Below are positions 53,014-59,479 of a stretch of 64,000 nucleotides of DNA, in pieces (position 1 is the first letter of the stretch; every line of letters begins with the position of its first letter). Both the position numbers and the translations under genes were made by a program. The notes under the pieces were generated by a model. The model searched no databases and was not told the origin of the DNA. It saw nothing but the letters and a program-made list of their open reading frames with translations. This DNA is from Unio delphinus. Its lineage: Eukaryota; Mollusca; Bivalvia; Unionida; Unionidae. The stretch spans positions 6,334,001 to 6,398,000 of the forward strand of contig JAQISU010000094.1 in NCBI GenBank assembly GCA_029339505.1. The letters are read 5' to 3'.

Positions 53014-53447
53014 CTATATCTATATCTATATCTATCTATCTATGGGCCTAAACCCAGTTGTCAGATTTTCCCAAGTTTATCATATGATCAGGCCCATTTT
53101 CCACAGCACCCAAAAGAAAATACTATGTTGTGAATCATAGTTCATTTTTACCTTGGCTCTTGAGCCAAACGTTCTTCACTTATATGTAACTTACAGGAAA
53201 ATTCCATATATAAATGTTTAATGATACATAATGTGACTTGTAGACTATTTAACCATATGAATATTAGTTGTTCTCTTTTGTGCCATGATGCCATCTCCAT
53301 CTTTCTTTTCAGCATATCTTCTGTGAGAACTGTGTATCAGTTTGGTTTGACAGGGAGAAAACCTGCCCTATGTGTCGAGCTCAAATTCAGATGGATGATC
53401 CAAAATGGCGTGATGGCTCAACATGTTCCTACATTCAGTGGTATTAG
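29292..53447 (+). CDS. RNFT1/RNFT2-like membrane RING E3 ubiquitin ligase, C-terminal 7 exons (partial)
   Basis: Join 29292-29377, 38559-38671, 44616-44769, 45300-45449, 48140-48205, 50169-50270 and 53313-53447: about 268 residues, open to the left. Hydrophobic helices fall in the first four exons (LLVFIGLSAGFYY, CLWLILFLSAHIACIYYFF, ALFWVTMVTDYVLKF, AILAIILSIVYLIA). A C3HC4 RING follows: C-x2-C-x11-C-x-H-x2-C-x2-C-x10-C-x2-C, from CAIC to CPMC. The tail DPKWRDGSTCSYIQWY matches the family ending. Vertebrate RNFT1 and RNFT2 are about 440 residues, so roughly the first 170 are missing here. Known family role: ER-membrane ubiquitin ligase, with RNFT1 linked to ER-associated degradation. I did not decide between the two vertebrate paralogues; an invertebrate may have one ancestral gene. 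All junctions are GT-AG with compatible phases and I see no break. Confidence 0.93.
29493..29600. repeat. ~22-bp short tandem repeat, about 5 copies
   Basis: Units of GTAAATTTCTTGAATTGGTTT recur head to tail with small variants (GAGTTGG, GAATTGGG). They lie in the intron about 115 bp after the first visible exon. Confidence 0.85.
29601..30420. other. Intron sequence, nothing recognised
   Basis: This is AT-rich single-copy-looking intron. An 82-codon minus-strand ORF (29717-29965) has no family resemblance I can see. I found no repeat period or transposon ends. Confidence 0.5.
30423..30495. repeat. Near-perfect inverted repeat (hairpin)
   Basis: Left arm 30423-30456 and right arm 30462-30495 are reverse complements at 33 of 34 positions, separated by the 5-base loop AGGGA. 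The arm core is ATATATACAAGGTTGGCCAA. A transcript through here would fold into a ~73-nt hairpin. It could be a MITE remnant, a cruciform-forming palindrome or a precursor-like hairpin. Confidence 0.9.
30840..31560 (+). repeat. Diverged dispersed repeat, copy A (interrupted by SINE)
   Basis: Shared words with the reverse complement of ~46030-46440 occur in the same order: CCATGTCATGCA, TTGTTGGATCCAGTTT, GCTCATGATGA, TACAAGGTTAGTTTCTTT, GTTTATCTATTTTA, then CACAAA and AAATTTATTT. The two copies are in opposite orientation about 15 kb apart in different introns. The class is unknown. ORFs in copy A are broken. A SINE at 31172-31416 splits it. Confidence 0.7.
31172..31416 (+). mobile_element. 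tRNA-derived SINE, full-length, with 12-bp target duplication
   Basis: The body starts AGGGGCCCTGAGTGGTCTAA, with an A-box-like GAGTGGTCTAAAGCGC as in class II (Leu/Ser-type) tRNAs. It then has the B-box GGGTTCGAGTCT and ends GGCATTAAACCC with an (AAC)n tail. ACAAGGTTAGTT at 31160-31171 is repeated at 31417-31428. The related repeat at ~46.1 kb has a single uninterrupted copy of that word, confirming the insertion. Same family as the three copies in the giant array and those at 39013 and 46792. Confidence 0.93.
31570..33650. other. Intron sequence, nothing recognised
   Basis: This is about 2 kb of AT-rich intron without a convincing ORF, tandem period, SINE boxes or terminal repeats. Confidence 0.5.
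33680..36000 (+). pseudogene. Jockey/CR1-like non-LTR retrotransposon relic (endonuclease and RT pieces)
   Basis: At 34010-34140 the reading IIQWNCRGLLTNMDKIRLL...PTAVCLQET is the start of an APE-type LINE endonuclease. From about 34900 to 35500, in shifting frames, reverse-transcriptase-like pieces follow in the right order: NLIHLVF, ILKKAYVTRWKYSIMNDL, LPYLIYYILNDRNIRV, CPQGVSAPQG, and a degraded YVDD-like CMLTTF segment. The frames are broken by many stops and shifts, and the RNase H or tail region is not clear. It is an old dead copy on the gene's sense strand, directly left of the 38-bp minisatellite. The exact clade needs a profile search. Confidence 0.72.
36027..36634. repeat. 38-bp minisatellite, left part
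   Basis: Units consist of AAACCCTGCATATAATGTAC then TGTTTAGGTCCAAATACC; some lack the CCAA and are 34 bp. About 16 copies are highly similar. The array is cut by a transposon at 36635 and resumes at 37328. Confidence 0.95.
36635..37327. mobile_element. 693-bp hAT-type MITE with 8-bp target duplication
   Basis: CTGCATAT flanks the element exactly on both sides (36627-36634 and 37328-37335). The ends are TTAGTGTTGTTCCGA and, reversed, TAGTGATGGGAATCGG, typical of hAT TAGNG ends. Both subterminal regions hold the palindrome ATCGATTATAATCGAT or a close variant, plus ATCAGTTGGTT. The interior has no transposase, so it is non-autonomous. The flanking word is a normal part of the minisatellite unit, so the insertion site is unambiguous. 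Confidence 0.88.
37328..37752. repeat. 38-bp minisatellite, right part (diverged)
   Basis: This is the continuation of the array at 36027. Early units are standard. Later ones change to GCATAGAATGTAGTGTTATT and ATTTATGTCTAAATAC variants, about 11 copies, ending at AAACCCTGTACATTT. Confidence 0.92.
37753..38558. other. Intron sequence before exon b, nothing recognised
   Basis: This is AT-rich sequence with a short A run near 37765. The 76-codon minus ORF at 37939-38169 and the ORF across exon b on the minus strand show no recognisable family. Confidence 0.5.
38559..38671 (+). CDS. RNFT-like exon b
   Basis: The acceptor is TGTTTGTATTGCAG and the donor is AATGT/GTAAGC. The exon is 113 nt, entering in phase 0 and leaving two bases of a Val codon. 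It encodes a short basic loop (MTGRGQ), a membrane helix (CLWLILFLSAHIACIYYFF) and RDQELWN. Splicing to the next exon gives WNVLIFELP, matching the conserved YxSLIFLNP region of the family. A stop appears right after the donor, so the splice is required. Confidence 0.9.
38755..39300. repeat. Degenerate ~70-90 bp tandem repeat interrupted by a SINE
   Basis: TTTACCTTAATCCTTGCAGG and GGGATTAAATGGTATTGCC recur about five times with drift. The pattern resumes after the SINE (GCAGGACC, ATTAAATGGTATTGCCTTG), showing that the SINE entered a repeat unit. Confidence 0.7.
39013..39254 (+). mobile_element. tRNA-derived SINE with internally duplicated B-box region
   Basis: Same family as the copy at 31172: CCATGTGGTCTAAAGCAC (A box), then two B-box-like GGGTTCAAGTCT segments. 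The segments lie about 50 bp apart, each followed by a version of GCTAATGTGNGTATGTGAGA. It continues through the common GGTAGCTTCTGGTGGGTCGG and stops after ATTGATACTGG, lacking the 3' end and tail. Confidence 0.85.
39301..39900. other. Intron sequence, nothing recognised
   Basis: Overlapping short ORFs on both strands (39345-39583) show no family features. I found no repeats or element ends. Confidence 0.45.
39905..40180. repeat. Degenerate ~60-bp tandem repeat
   Basis: TGATCACAGGAGTGACAAAT, GTAAAGAATTGTAGTTTATC and CAGATTAGCTGATCC recur three to four times. It grades into the 67-bp array to its right, with which it shares CAGAT...GATC words. Confidence 0.75.
40180..40662. repeat. 67-bp minisatellite, about 7 copies
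   Basis: Each unit holds GATCACTTTCAGATGATCC, ATGAAATAATGTTAAGAAGC and ATGGTATATCAGCCATTTTG. Copies are 90% or more similar by eye. A SINE begins directly at its right end. Confidence 0.92.
40663..40925 (+). mobile_element. tRNA-derived SINE, second family, copy 1
   Basis: It starts GGGCCTTGTGGTTGGAGCAT (A-box region) and has the B-box-like TGTTCAATCCC 50 bases on. It then has a long 3' domain with GCACTCAGCATTGAGAGG, GTGTCAGGATAATGTAACTG and CACTATAAACTGGCTCACTG. The 3' domain is shared with the minus-strand copy at ~50418-50622. The 5' sequence differs from the AAC-tailed SINE family. Confidence 0.85.
40926..41548. repeat. ~26-27 bp minisatellite, about 23 copies
   Basis: AATCAACCATTTCAATAATTATCAGTG-type units (AATCAACCATTTC, AATAATTATCAGTG or AATAATTATCAAGG) recur. 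Left copies are diverged; the centre at 41210-41400 is nearly uniform. A 72-codon ORF and its antisense partner are period artefacts. Confidence 0.93.
41549..42295. other. Intron sequence, nothing recognised
   Basis: Unique-looking AT-rich sequence with no ORF above 60 codons and no element ends. Confidence 0.5.
42300..42905. repeat. 38-bp minisatellite, about 16 copies
   Basis: Units consist of TTGATATCATGGTGGCCATC then TTAACAATGTTGTTATTG, almost identical through the array, with a few deletions (loss of TTG or ATC). Flanking sequence to about 43040 holds related single words (GGTGGCCATCTTG), suggesting the source unit. Confidence 0.96.
43045..44615. other. Intron sequence before exon c, nothing recognised
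   Basis: About 1.5 kb without a supported element. Overlapping ORFs on both strands at 44280-44575 share no frame preference and no family features. Confidence 0.5.
44616..44769 (+). CDS. RNFT-like exon c
   Basis: The acceptor is TTTTTCCATTTCAG and the donor is AGACGG/GTAAAA. The 154-nt exon supplies the last base of the split Val codon and then 51 codons. It contains the conserved family core: LIFELP, the helix ALFWVTMVTDYVLKF, then LKALLSSIPSFLLP and a basic QKRR end. TDYVLKF parallels the TDFxLKF motif of vertebrate RNFT proteins. Confidence 0.94.
45300..45449 (+). CDS. RNFT-like exon d
   Basis: The acceptor is a strong T-rich tract ending TTTTTTCAG and the donor is GCAAAG/GTAAAA. The exon is exactly 50 codons in phase 0. 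It encodes GKYYMFIEVLVQFYR, the ILPIVPWIHFL segment and a final helix (AILAIILSIVYLIAK). The G-K/Y-x-Y...EE/EV-L...YR pattern is typical of the family. The upstream intron is only 530 bp, the shortest of the gene here. Confidence 0.94.
46030..46440 (-). repeat. Diverged dispersed repeat, copy B (uninterrupted)
   Basis: The reverse complement aligns in order with 30840-31560 (see that copy). It keeps a 102-codon minus-strand reading frame (46124-46432), whereas copy A is broken there. I do not recognise the frame. It has one intact TACAAGGTTAGTTTCTTT at the position where copy A holds a SINE. A C21 run lies near its end. Confidence 0.68.
46087..46107. repeat. C21 homopolymer run
   Basis: Twenty-one C residues are followed by GCCCCCGCAC. 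The opposite strand is a G-run able in principle to form a quadruplex. The related dispersed repeat at 31.5 kb has only GTGGGGG here, so the run expanded after the copies separated. Its length may be unreliable in sequencing. Confidence 0.9.
46792..47035 (-). mobile_element. tRNA-derived SINE, (AAC)n-tailed, with 9-bp target duplication
   Basis: Minus-strand copy of the family at 31172. The + strand shows (GTT)n tail, then GGCTTAACGCCATTTTTAAG, the shared middle, degraded B box (AGACTCTAACCTATGC) and AGCGCTTTAGACCACTCTGG, which is the A box reversed. TAACATTTG lies at 46783-46791 and 47036-47044. This copy retains the 5' end that the array copies lack. Confidence 0.9.
47045..47600. other. Intron sequence, nothing recognised
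   Basis: It contains two weakly similar AAATAAAAAGACCTAGNNCAAG words (about 47085 and 47255), perhaps an old duplication, and no ORF of note. Confidence 0.45.
47605..47908. repeat. 28-bp minisatellite, about 11 copies
   Basis: ATATAACATTATATTATAAT followed by CCATCATG or CCATTATG is repeated almost perfectly. It ends 230 bp before exon e. Confidence 0.96.
48140..48205 (+). CDS. RNFT-like exon e (linker)
   Basis: The acceptor is CATTGTGTTTCAG and the donor is GATGCA/GTAAGT. It is 66 nt, 22 codons, phase 0 at both ends. It encodes a short amphipathic linker (VFSKFRELANAFLKL) between the last membrane helix and the RING domain. The segment is poorly conserved in sequence but has the expected position and length. 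Confidence 0.85.
48690..48770. repeat. (TA)n microsatellite
   Basis: TA repeats total about 26 dinucleotides in the main run (48713-48764), with a shorter run and a TTATGTTT spacer before it. Confidence 0.97.
49195..49640 (+). mobile_element. Two adjacent degraded tRNA-SINE relics
   Basis: At 49385-49445 GGGGCCATGGTATCTCAGTG, GTTAGC and a B-box-like AGGGTCAACTC resemble a tRNA head. It is followed by CCTTGGGCTAGGCATTTGTA. A similar ACTTGGGCAAGGCATTTATA at about 49228 looks like the 3' part of a second copy just upstream. The ORF at 49446 follows from this sequence and is not a gene. Confidence 0.5.
50169..50270 (+). CDS. RNFT-like exon f (first half of RING)
   Basis: The acceptor is ATCACATTAAAG, with a weak pyrimidine tract, and the donor is TGTAAG/GTGAGT. 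It is 34 codons, phase 0 at both ends. It starts AYGNKPT, the counterpart of the family's S/NYG motif. It carries the first three zinc ligands in EHCAICQE and MLSCK. The RING is interrupted one residue before its histidine. Confidence 0.93.
50310..50385. repeat. Outlying unit of the 57-bp minisatellite
   Basis: GATGCTGAAGCAATTAAACT, AAAATATAGTGTAACCTTCT and TTAAGCATCTATTGACT match the 57-bp unit repeated at 51877-52440 with about 80% identity. The SINE and hAT insertions lie between, so the array was split. Confidence 0.75.
50623..51799 (+). mobile_element. Internally deleted hAT-like DNA transposon (1177 bp)
   Basis: The ends are CAGCCTTCCCGAAAGC and, reversed, CAGACTTCCCGAAAGC, so 15 of 16 bases match. 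GACTC is duplicated on both sides (50618-50622, 51800-51804). Subterminal GTCGG(T/A)C and CGGTCTGACAG words recur, as expected for hAT transposase sites. The interior carries only the N-terminal part of a transposase, so this copy cannot move by itself. A 5-bp duplication is short for hAT, where 8 is usual, although 5-6 bp subgroups exist to my recollection. Confidence 0.82.
50851..51540 (+). pseudogene. Broken hAT transposase N-terminal half (ZNF862/KIAA1586-like)
   Basis: The longest open stretch (50833-51459) encodes WKENRDWLIFDEIKQVMQC, CAMCLSFYG, NAFIVGCTNFRM and a linker typical of hAT proteins related to ZNF862, KIAA1586 and THAP12. I favour a start at the ATG at 50851 (MASLKYYDGAKPGGG), which would need a frameshift at the G10-A8 run (50887-50904). 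A second shift near 51450 leads into FFAFMMDGSTDISGDEQETL, the segment with the first catalytic Asp of hAT transposases. A stop follows at about 51550. The other two catalytic residues are deleted. It is a dead copy inside an intron between the two RING exons. Confidence 0.78.
51877..52440. repeat. 57-bp minisatellite, about 10 copies, open in one frame
   Basis: Each unit reads DNEGRKLNCSVTFLNYLLT in one frame, and the period is a multiple of three, so an ORF of 207 codons (51840-52463) arises. Two unit types alternate: one encoding EGRKLNC, the other EEIKLKC. The sequence is intronic, the ORF start lies in the SINE head, and there are no splice sites that I would trust at its ends. I read it as non-coding. 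Confidence 0.9.
52465..52935. other. Intron sequence, nothing recognised
   Basis: AT-rich unique-looking sequence with no element ends. Confidence 0.5.
52942..53043. repeat. (CT)n then (TATC)n compound microsatellite
   Basis: CT repeats fill about 52942-53008, then TATATC and TATC words run to 53043. It lies 270 bp before the last exon, so it is not its polypyrimidine tract. Confidence 0.97.
53313..53447 (+). CDS. RNFT-like exon g (second half of RING, stop)
   Basis: The acceptor is CTTTCTTTTCAG. The exon starts on a codon boundary with HIFCENCVSVWFDREK, continues TCPMCR, and ends GSTCSYIQWY then TAG at 53445-53447. It supplies the His and the last four Cys ligands of the C3HC4 RING. The conserved Trp in VWF (an E2-contact position in many RINGs) and the end KW+DG(A/S)TSxxxQxY are family hallmarks. 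Confidence 0.95.
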   Translation, partial: HIFCENCVSVWFDREKTCPMCRAQIQMDDPKWRDGSTCSYIQWY

Positions 53448-53574
53448 CCACCTGGTGGACCAATCTGTGATTTAATTTTCTCTGTTGTAACAATGCTGCG
53501 GTTGTTTTTCAGAGCTCAGTTTGAATGTTTTTTTGGGGAGTGGGGGTGGATTAGCACATTTAATGCATTATGGC

Positions 53575-53710
53575 TATATTATGCTGAAGAAATGGGAGTT
53601 AAGTGCCTCTTCCAAAGGCACACCAATGTAGTCAACCCTGGCTGATTAGAATGGGCATCAAACCTGCAACCCTTAGATTATAAGTTGAGCTATGATAGCT
53701 TTCTAATTAT
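53575..53710 (-). mobile_element. Degraded tRNA-SINE relic in the RNFT-like 3' UTR or flank
   Basis: On minus: AAGGGTTGCAGGTTTGATGC (B-box-like), then CCAGGGTTGACTACATTGG, GTGCCTTTGGAAGAGGCACT and TAACTCCCATTTCTTC. The latter is a common SINE middle part. The head is degraded. Confidence 0.55.
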
Positions 53711-53877
53711 GCAAGAATATACAGGTATAATCTTGTTCTCAGTGGTCTCATGTGTGATTTTTAATGTTTTATTTATAATGTCTATTTTTTCATCAATTAT
53801 TTATTGTAAACTCTCTGAATGATCGTTTTTTTAAAAATTTATCTTTCATAATTTCATAGCACTGTTGGCAATGTGTT

Positions 53878-53883
53878 ATTAAA
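53878..53883 (+). promoter_or_regulatory. Candidate poly(A) signal of the RNFT-like gene
   Basis: ATTAAA occurs 431 bp after the stop codon and before the DIRS-like relic. No AATAAA was noticed between the stop and this point. This is the commonest variant poly(A) hexamer, but hexamers are frequent in AT-rich DNA. Confidence 0.3.
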
Positions 53884-53989
53884 TAGAGGGGAAAAAAATG
53901 ACAAAATGTCAAGGTTTTTTTTAAAATGTTATTCAGGTGTCCAAAGTTTTTACGTAACTATATTGGTGAACCTCATTGTAACATGATGG

Positions 53990-56732
53990 CCAAAGCCTAT
54001 GAAATGACACCATAATAATCATAATTTTTATAATGCTAACAAATGTGAAATGTCATTATTGTCCAGATGTGGTCAGGGCATATACGAGGCATAGCTTGTC
54101 CCATTCATCAATATTTACTTATGAAGTAAAGTCAACCTTCAGCAGACAATTCCATTATCAATCCTGGTTCTATCACAGCCTGGTACAGACAGTGACAACA
54201 CCCCTTCCCAGATACTCTATACCAACCTTGGATTGTAGGTGATACATATAATATACACTTGGCGACAACTGTGTACCAGCACACTCATTCCCAGCCATTG
54301 TTCACTATCCCAGCTTTGTCATTACTGATCTCATTAGAGGCCTACCTATGATTCCATTATCAGTAATTATTGCTCACATGCATGATCTTTTGATGTTGAG
54401 AGAAAACTCGCCCTTTCATTGGTCAATGAGGTTTTCCACATTTTGCCTAGATAGCTTTTGTCCTGCCTATGAAGTCATCCCAATTGCTGCACCTGTCGAT
54501 TGTTTAGTCAAGAAAGGCAGTCTGGTTGAGTTGCTTCATTGATGTGTAAGACCATTTCATGATCCAACTGTCAGCAGTCCTTTTTTTTGGTACCAGTAAT
54601 GACCAGCAATTTTAATCCTTCATGTTACAAGGCACACCTTCTAATCTTTCACCCTCTCTTCCCAGCTGTCACCACAGACATCATGAGTCTGGGACTCTGT
54701 ACCTATGGACTGAAAGTCCTTCCTCAACATGTAACAACTGTTTCAAAGTATTGTAGTGATAGGATCCATGTTTCATTTGGTTCCCATGGATATTTTCTCA
54801 ACATTCTGAATATTGCCTAAACCCTTTCATCAATACTCACTTAGATAGTGCCACATCTGCATCAATTCATCTTCACTTGTTGGAAGGAGATGCCTATCTC
54901 TTTAAGTCCACTGTCTAGGAAACCATTATTAAGCCATTTATGGATCACAACAGACATCCTCTTTTGACAAACTTTATGAACCCAATGAACAGTAACCTTG
55001 CTCATATTTCTAAGAAAGGTCAGGGAAATGGACAGGACCCCACATGACATCGATACAAGTTGTTTGGGAATGCCTTCAGACCATATTGATTGCCGTCCCC
55101 CATTATCATTTGCTTCCTTCATTATAGATATCACAATAAACACATCCATGAGCACATTTAGCAGCAAGAGTCAACACTCATCTTGCAAAAAACAGCAGAT
55201 GAGATTGTGCACAATGCAAACATAAATATTTTACTTTACTACAAGCATTATGCTCAATCTACTAACCCACTTTGTTCAGGCAGTACATTAAAAAAGAAAG
55301 ACACGGAGATGGTTTCTTAACCCAATTCAGAAGGACAATTTGACAGTTAGCCTTAACATCTGAGATGCATTCCTTCATATTTGCATGCACAGATCTTTCT
55401 GGAGCTTACAAGATTCACACACAAGGAGATGCATTCCATTTCATAGCACTCCCATTCAGCCTGAATATCAATGAAGGTGACTTAACAGAAATCATGAGCA
55501 GTCTTGTAGAACTTCAGCTCCATGTTCATGATCTGAAGCTGTTTCAATGACTCTCAGAAACATCTTAAAATTATTTTAGTGGTGTTTACCATTTTTTTTG
55601 AAATTTCAGCCTTAGAATTTCATCACCTCTTGGTCCTCCTCAGCATTACAGAAGATTTTATCAGGAAAGTGCATTCTCAATGATCCAAAATATCAACTGT
55701 CTTTAGTTAGATGAAAATGGCAGTGGAAAAAGTCCCCAGACCTCTGCCTGCAATCCATGTCCACAACATCCCAATTGGGCTTTATGTTATAGCTGACTCA
55801 GTTACTGGCTGGGTTTTGTTGTTTCATACTAAACGATTCTTTCTCCCTTGTGGAATACAAAGAATCCAACATTTGTAAATCCAGTCCCATGTCTGAAGGT
55901 CTGGGTAGTGAACACCCTTTCCCTGAATTGGAAGAGTCTCACAGAAAACACTTTTTACCGTCATTTTTTATTCTTATTAGTCGCAAAAGGTGAGGAAATC
56001 CAAGTGCAGTATAATACTGATTGTTTTCATCAAGTGGAAAGAATCTTGGATCAATTATCTAGATAACTTAGCAGCCAACATTTCTCTTTATTTGTTTAGA
56101 CATTCATGACTGTATGTCTTACATCTGTTCCTGGATATGCTGGATCTGTTTTCCTCAGCACAAATGACGTCATCTGTGTGGTCCAGTAAAGCATCATTTT
56201 GCATCCAAGACATTCTAGGTACAACATGCTGGGTCAGTGAGACACGTGCATTTTAAGTTAATCTTCTAAGTTCATCAAATTACTGGCAGTTCTACTATTA
56301 TAGTTTGAATTTACTCATAATGGCCCCAGCTTTCATTGCCAAGGACAATATATCTGCTCAGGCTTTGGATTATTCATAGCAAAACTGCTTCCTAACTGAC
56401 ATCACTCAATTTCTCGGAGGAAAGACCTGTTGGGACCTATATCAATGGCACAACAGGCTGCCTATCTGGGTCCTTAAGCATTTTTGTGATGTGAGTCACT
56501 CTATCTCTATTGGATTTAATGGAGCAATTTATTTTCCTCTCTCAACAACATCCATTGATAACCCATGTTGCTAACCTTAGCCCATATCTCACACAAGATT
56601 TAATGCTGCTTCATGTACTTTTATATACCAGAAACGGCTGGATCAGGAGTAAGGGGATATAACTCACTCCTCTGTTTACCTGTTCTCTTAAGGTACATGT
56701 ATTATGATTGAGTATTACAGATTTCTTCAGTA
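53990..56732 (+). pseudogene. DIRS-like tyrosine-recombinase retrotransposon relic
   Basis: At 55365-55547 the reading CTDLSGAYKIHT, HFIALPFSLN and LHVHDLKLFQ follows the order of DIRS reverse transcriptase motifs (DLxxAY...LPFxLN...LHVRDLxLFQYLDDW), broken by a stop where YLDD is expected. At about 56410-56520 QFLGGKTCWDLYQWHN...LKHFCDVSHSISIG resembles the C-terminal part of the DIRS tyrosine recombinase. RNase H and methylase regions are not seen and may be deleted. The left boundary and any gag part (54000-55300) are uncertain; short ORFs on both strands there are not assignable. A 69-bp perfect inverted repeat follows, as expected for a DIRS terminus. Confidence 0.55.
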
Positions 56733-57162
56733 TTACTTACCTAACCGTAATATCTTTATACCATTTACAGAGCTCCCTGTAGATAATACTAGTAACAAAG
56801 TGCACCTCTATTCCAGTAGGAACTGACATGGACTTGATTTTGCACCAATTTCTCTCCATCCAAGGGGAGACCACTCACATCTGAATTCCACCTTTGAAAG
56901 CAGATGACCTTTCAGCATTTTTGTTTGTTGTTGGCATGACTGGATTTGTGAAATAGTGGATGTATTAATTATAGTGAAAGTCATTCAGGTAATGTACATG
57001 CATTTACTCTAAATAAGTTTTAATTTGTTATTCTAAAATTTAATACTAAAATTGTATAACAAATGCCTAGTTGACCATGAATGTTGAATGCTAACTTTGT
57101 TACTAGTATTATCTACAGGGAGCTCTGTAAATGGTATAAAGATATTACGGTTAGGTAAGTAA
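56733..57162. repeat. Perfect 69-bp inverted repeat (probable DIRS terminal/internal complementary region)
   Basis: Arm 56733-56801 is identical to the reverse complement of 57094-57162 over all 69 bases; it contains CCTAACCGTAATATC and CAGAGCTCCCTGTAG. The spacer is 292 bp. DIRS elements carry an internal complementary region near their right inverted terminal repeat, which fits the position after the recombinase-like segment. Perfect identity contrasts with the decayed coding parts. Confidence 0.85.
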
Positions 57163-57480
57163 GTTACCATAAATGTCATTAAAAAAACTTTCAGACAATC
57201 ATTGATCACTGCAGACTTTTGAATTTGTTAACCATTACTAGGTCAAGATTTTCTTTTTAGGTCTTTCGTAAAATATATAACAGGTTTTCAACATGTGCTG
57301 CTTTTATTGAGCATCACCGCGTGTGACGTTCAATTAGATTGATACTGGATCACATCTTAAGGTTAACCTCATCCAAAAGTGTTTCCCATGATTCTTTGCC
57401 AGATTAAAACCATCATGCAATTTTAACATCTGCACCATTATGTCTGACTGCTGAGGATGGAATCATTATTTTTATTTTTA
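57163..57480. other. 3' flank, nothing recognised
   Basis: AT-rich unique-looking DNA beyond the DIRS-like end. Confidence 0.45.
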
Positions 57481-57489
57481 AAATGTATA

Positions 57490-57830
57490 GAATTCTATTT
57501 CATTTATAGCTTTACTGCTCTTGGGGCAAATAAAATTGATGTTCTTTTGGTCCCGATCCATCCAGCCATCATCATTTGTCTTGCTGTCACTACTTACAGA
57601 ATGGTGTGTGTGTGTGTATGTGTACATTTGAGTTTTTGTCCTAAATCCAGGCATTGTTGCTCTTCTGTACAATAATCCATTATACCTTTCTTGCTATCTG
57701 TATTTTTTATATTGCCTATATATATGTATAAATTTTAGGGCTAAATGTTTTTTCATTATTGTAAAAATTATGTCATCCTTATAAAATAAAGACTTTATTA
57801 TTATTATTATTGTTATTATTATTAATTTAA
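57490..57830 (+). mobile_element. Possible retroelement 3' tail ending AATAAA and (TTA)n
   Basis: AAAATAAAGAC is followed by TTATTATTATTATTG, a common 3' end of non-LTR elements. The preceding 57457-57675 ORF and its antisense ORF contain a (GT)n stretch and no recognisable domain. Confidence 0.3.
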
Positions 57831-59425
57831 ATGAAACTGGTACTACACTGAAGTTTTACGACATGGAATCTAGAAAAACATCTTGTATATCCCCCCACCC
57901 CCCAGACTACTTGTAAATGGATTGTAAAACATGTTATGCACATTTGTTCTCAGATCCTAAGATTTAGTAGTTTCAGAATAAACATTTTATATTCAGTTTT
58001 AAACATGGATAACATGTTGGTCAACTTAAAAAACTCCTTCTGATTGGCCAGTGACATTTGGTATTTGATTTTCATAGACATTTTTTACAACATGCAGCTT
58101 GTTGGCCACACAATAGGCATCTACTTTTCCCTCAGTGCTTGTTCAATTCTTTTATAAATTTAACAGTTAGGTCAAAAATAAATGGGTGATGAGTGATCTT
58201 ATGGAACTTTGTTTTCTTCATGATGCTCTCCCTAGGTAATTGTTCTTCTTGTTCTTATCCCTGGATGATATTGTCCTTTTTCTTATCCAAAGATGATATA
58301 TCCTTTGTTCTTATCCCTGGATGATTTTTTCCATATTGCTATCCCATATCTACCATATTTCCAGACTGTTGAGGGAGGGGGGACGGACTGAATACTTCAA
58401 AAGTGTTATCTTGAATTGGGGGAGAGGGTCAGTGCACTTGACCCAAATAAATGATGCCCAATTGAGAATAAGTTATTCTTTCATATAAGCTTATAGAAAG
58501 TTACTGACAATTTAATTAAAAAATAACATGTTTTCTTTGAAGCATTTAACACTTGCCTGCAGAAAATAATTGGTCGATTTAGCATTTTTCAGTATCATCA
58601 CTACATGTACATGTGTCACTGGTTTCATAATTACAACCAGACAGACATTAAATAAATAAAAATGTTCCAAGTTTCTGTCTTTTAGATATTGGACAGTGGA
58701 ATATTTTCTTAATTAGATGCTGTTTTTGATCCTGTCAGTAGTAGTTCAGTGGTTGGCAGGAGGGTTGGGGTTGAAGGTAATGCAACTATCATTTGTGTTC
58801 ATCTTTGAATTAATTATAGACTAGTTGTATCTGTAGTTCTAACTTCTGTTAAACTTTTTTAGTATGGAAAACAATCTGCATTTGCATTGCTGTAAGTGTC
58901 AAATATGGTGGGCCATGCTGCTATGTCGGTGGATGTTGTACACATAACAATGACTGATGTGTTTACAGTATGTACCAAAAATATAGTTTTGCTGGACTTT
59001 GCTCTCATTACTTCATCTTTTATTGAATCACAGCTGTATTTTGACATTATAACTTGAAAAGTCAATCACACTTGTACACTATTCCGATTTCTGAAATCAT
59101 GTTTTGTGTGGAGTGAGATCCAAGGAATTTATTGTGGCTTATCTTGAATTTACCCTATTTAAGAAAAAGACATATCCATTCTCATTCAAGGCACTAATGT
59201 GTAATAACTTTTATTCTTCAATAAATATCTCCTTGATTTACAAAGAACTTCAAATCAATTGGGTTGTTCCACTTTACCTATACAAATTAGGTAAAGTATT
59301 AATTATCAAAATGGAATCTCCTACTGCAGTCTTCAAAGAATTTAAGACAGTTTCACCTTAGCTATTTTCAACCAGGTAATTAACCAGTGAAATTGTGATT
59401 GCTAATGTCTGATCACTTTATCTTT
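57831..59425. other. 3' flank, mostly unrecognised
   Basis: A weak three-copy repeat of TTGTTCTTATCCCTGGATGA lies near 58230-58330. The ORF at 59104-59361 (85 codons) and that at 58859-59065 on minus have no family resemblance I can name. Confidence 0.45.
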
Positions 59426-59475
59426 TATATATACATACATACATACACACACACACGTGTGTGTGTATATATATT
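59425..59475. repeat. Self-complementary microsatellite
   Basis: (CATA)n and (CA)n run into (GT)n and TATATA, so CACACACACGTGTGTGTG forms a perfect palindrome at its centre (about 59445-59468). Confidence 0.92.
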
Positions 59476-59479
59476 ATAA

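Noticed and set aside
54862..55225. Overlapping 101-codon minus and 75-codon plus ORFs as genes
   Set aside because: They lie in the DIRS-like relic. Neither frame shows a convincing domain and they overlap each other on opposite strands.
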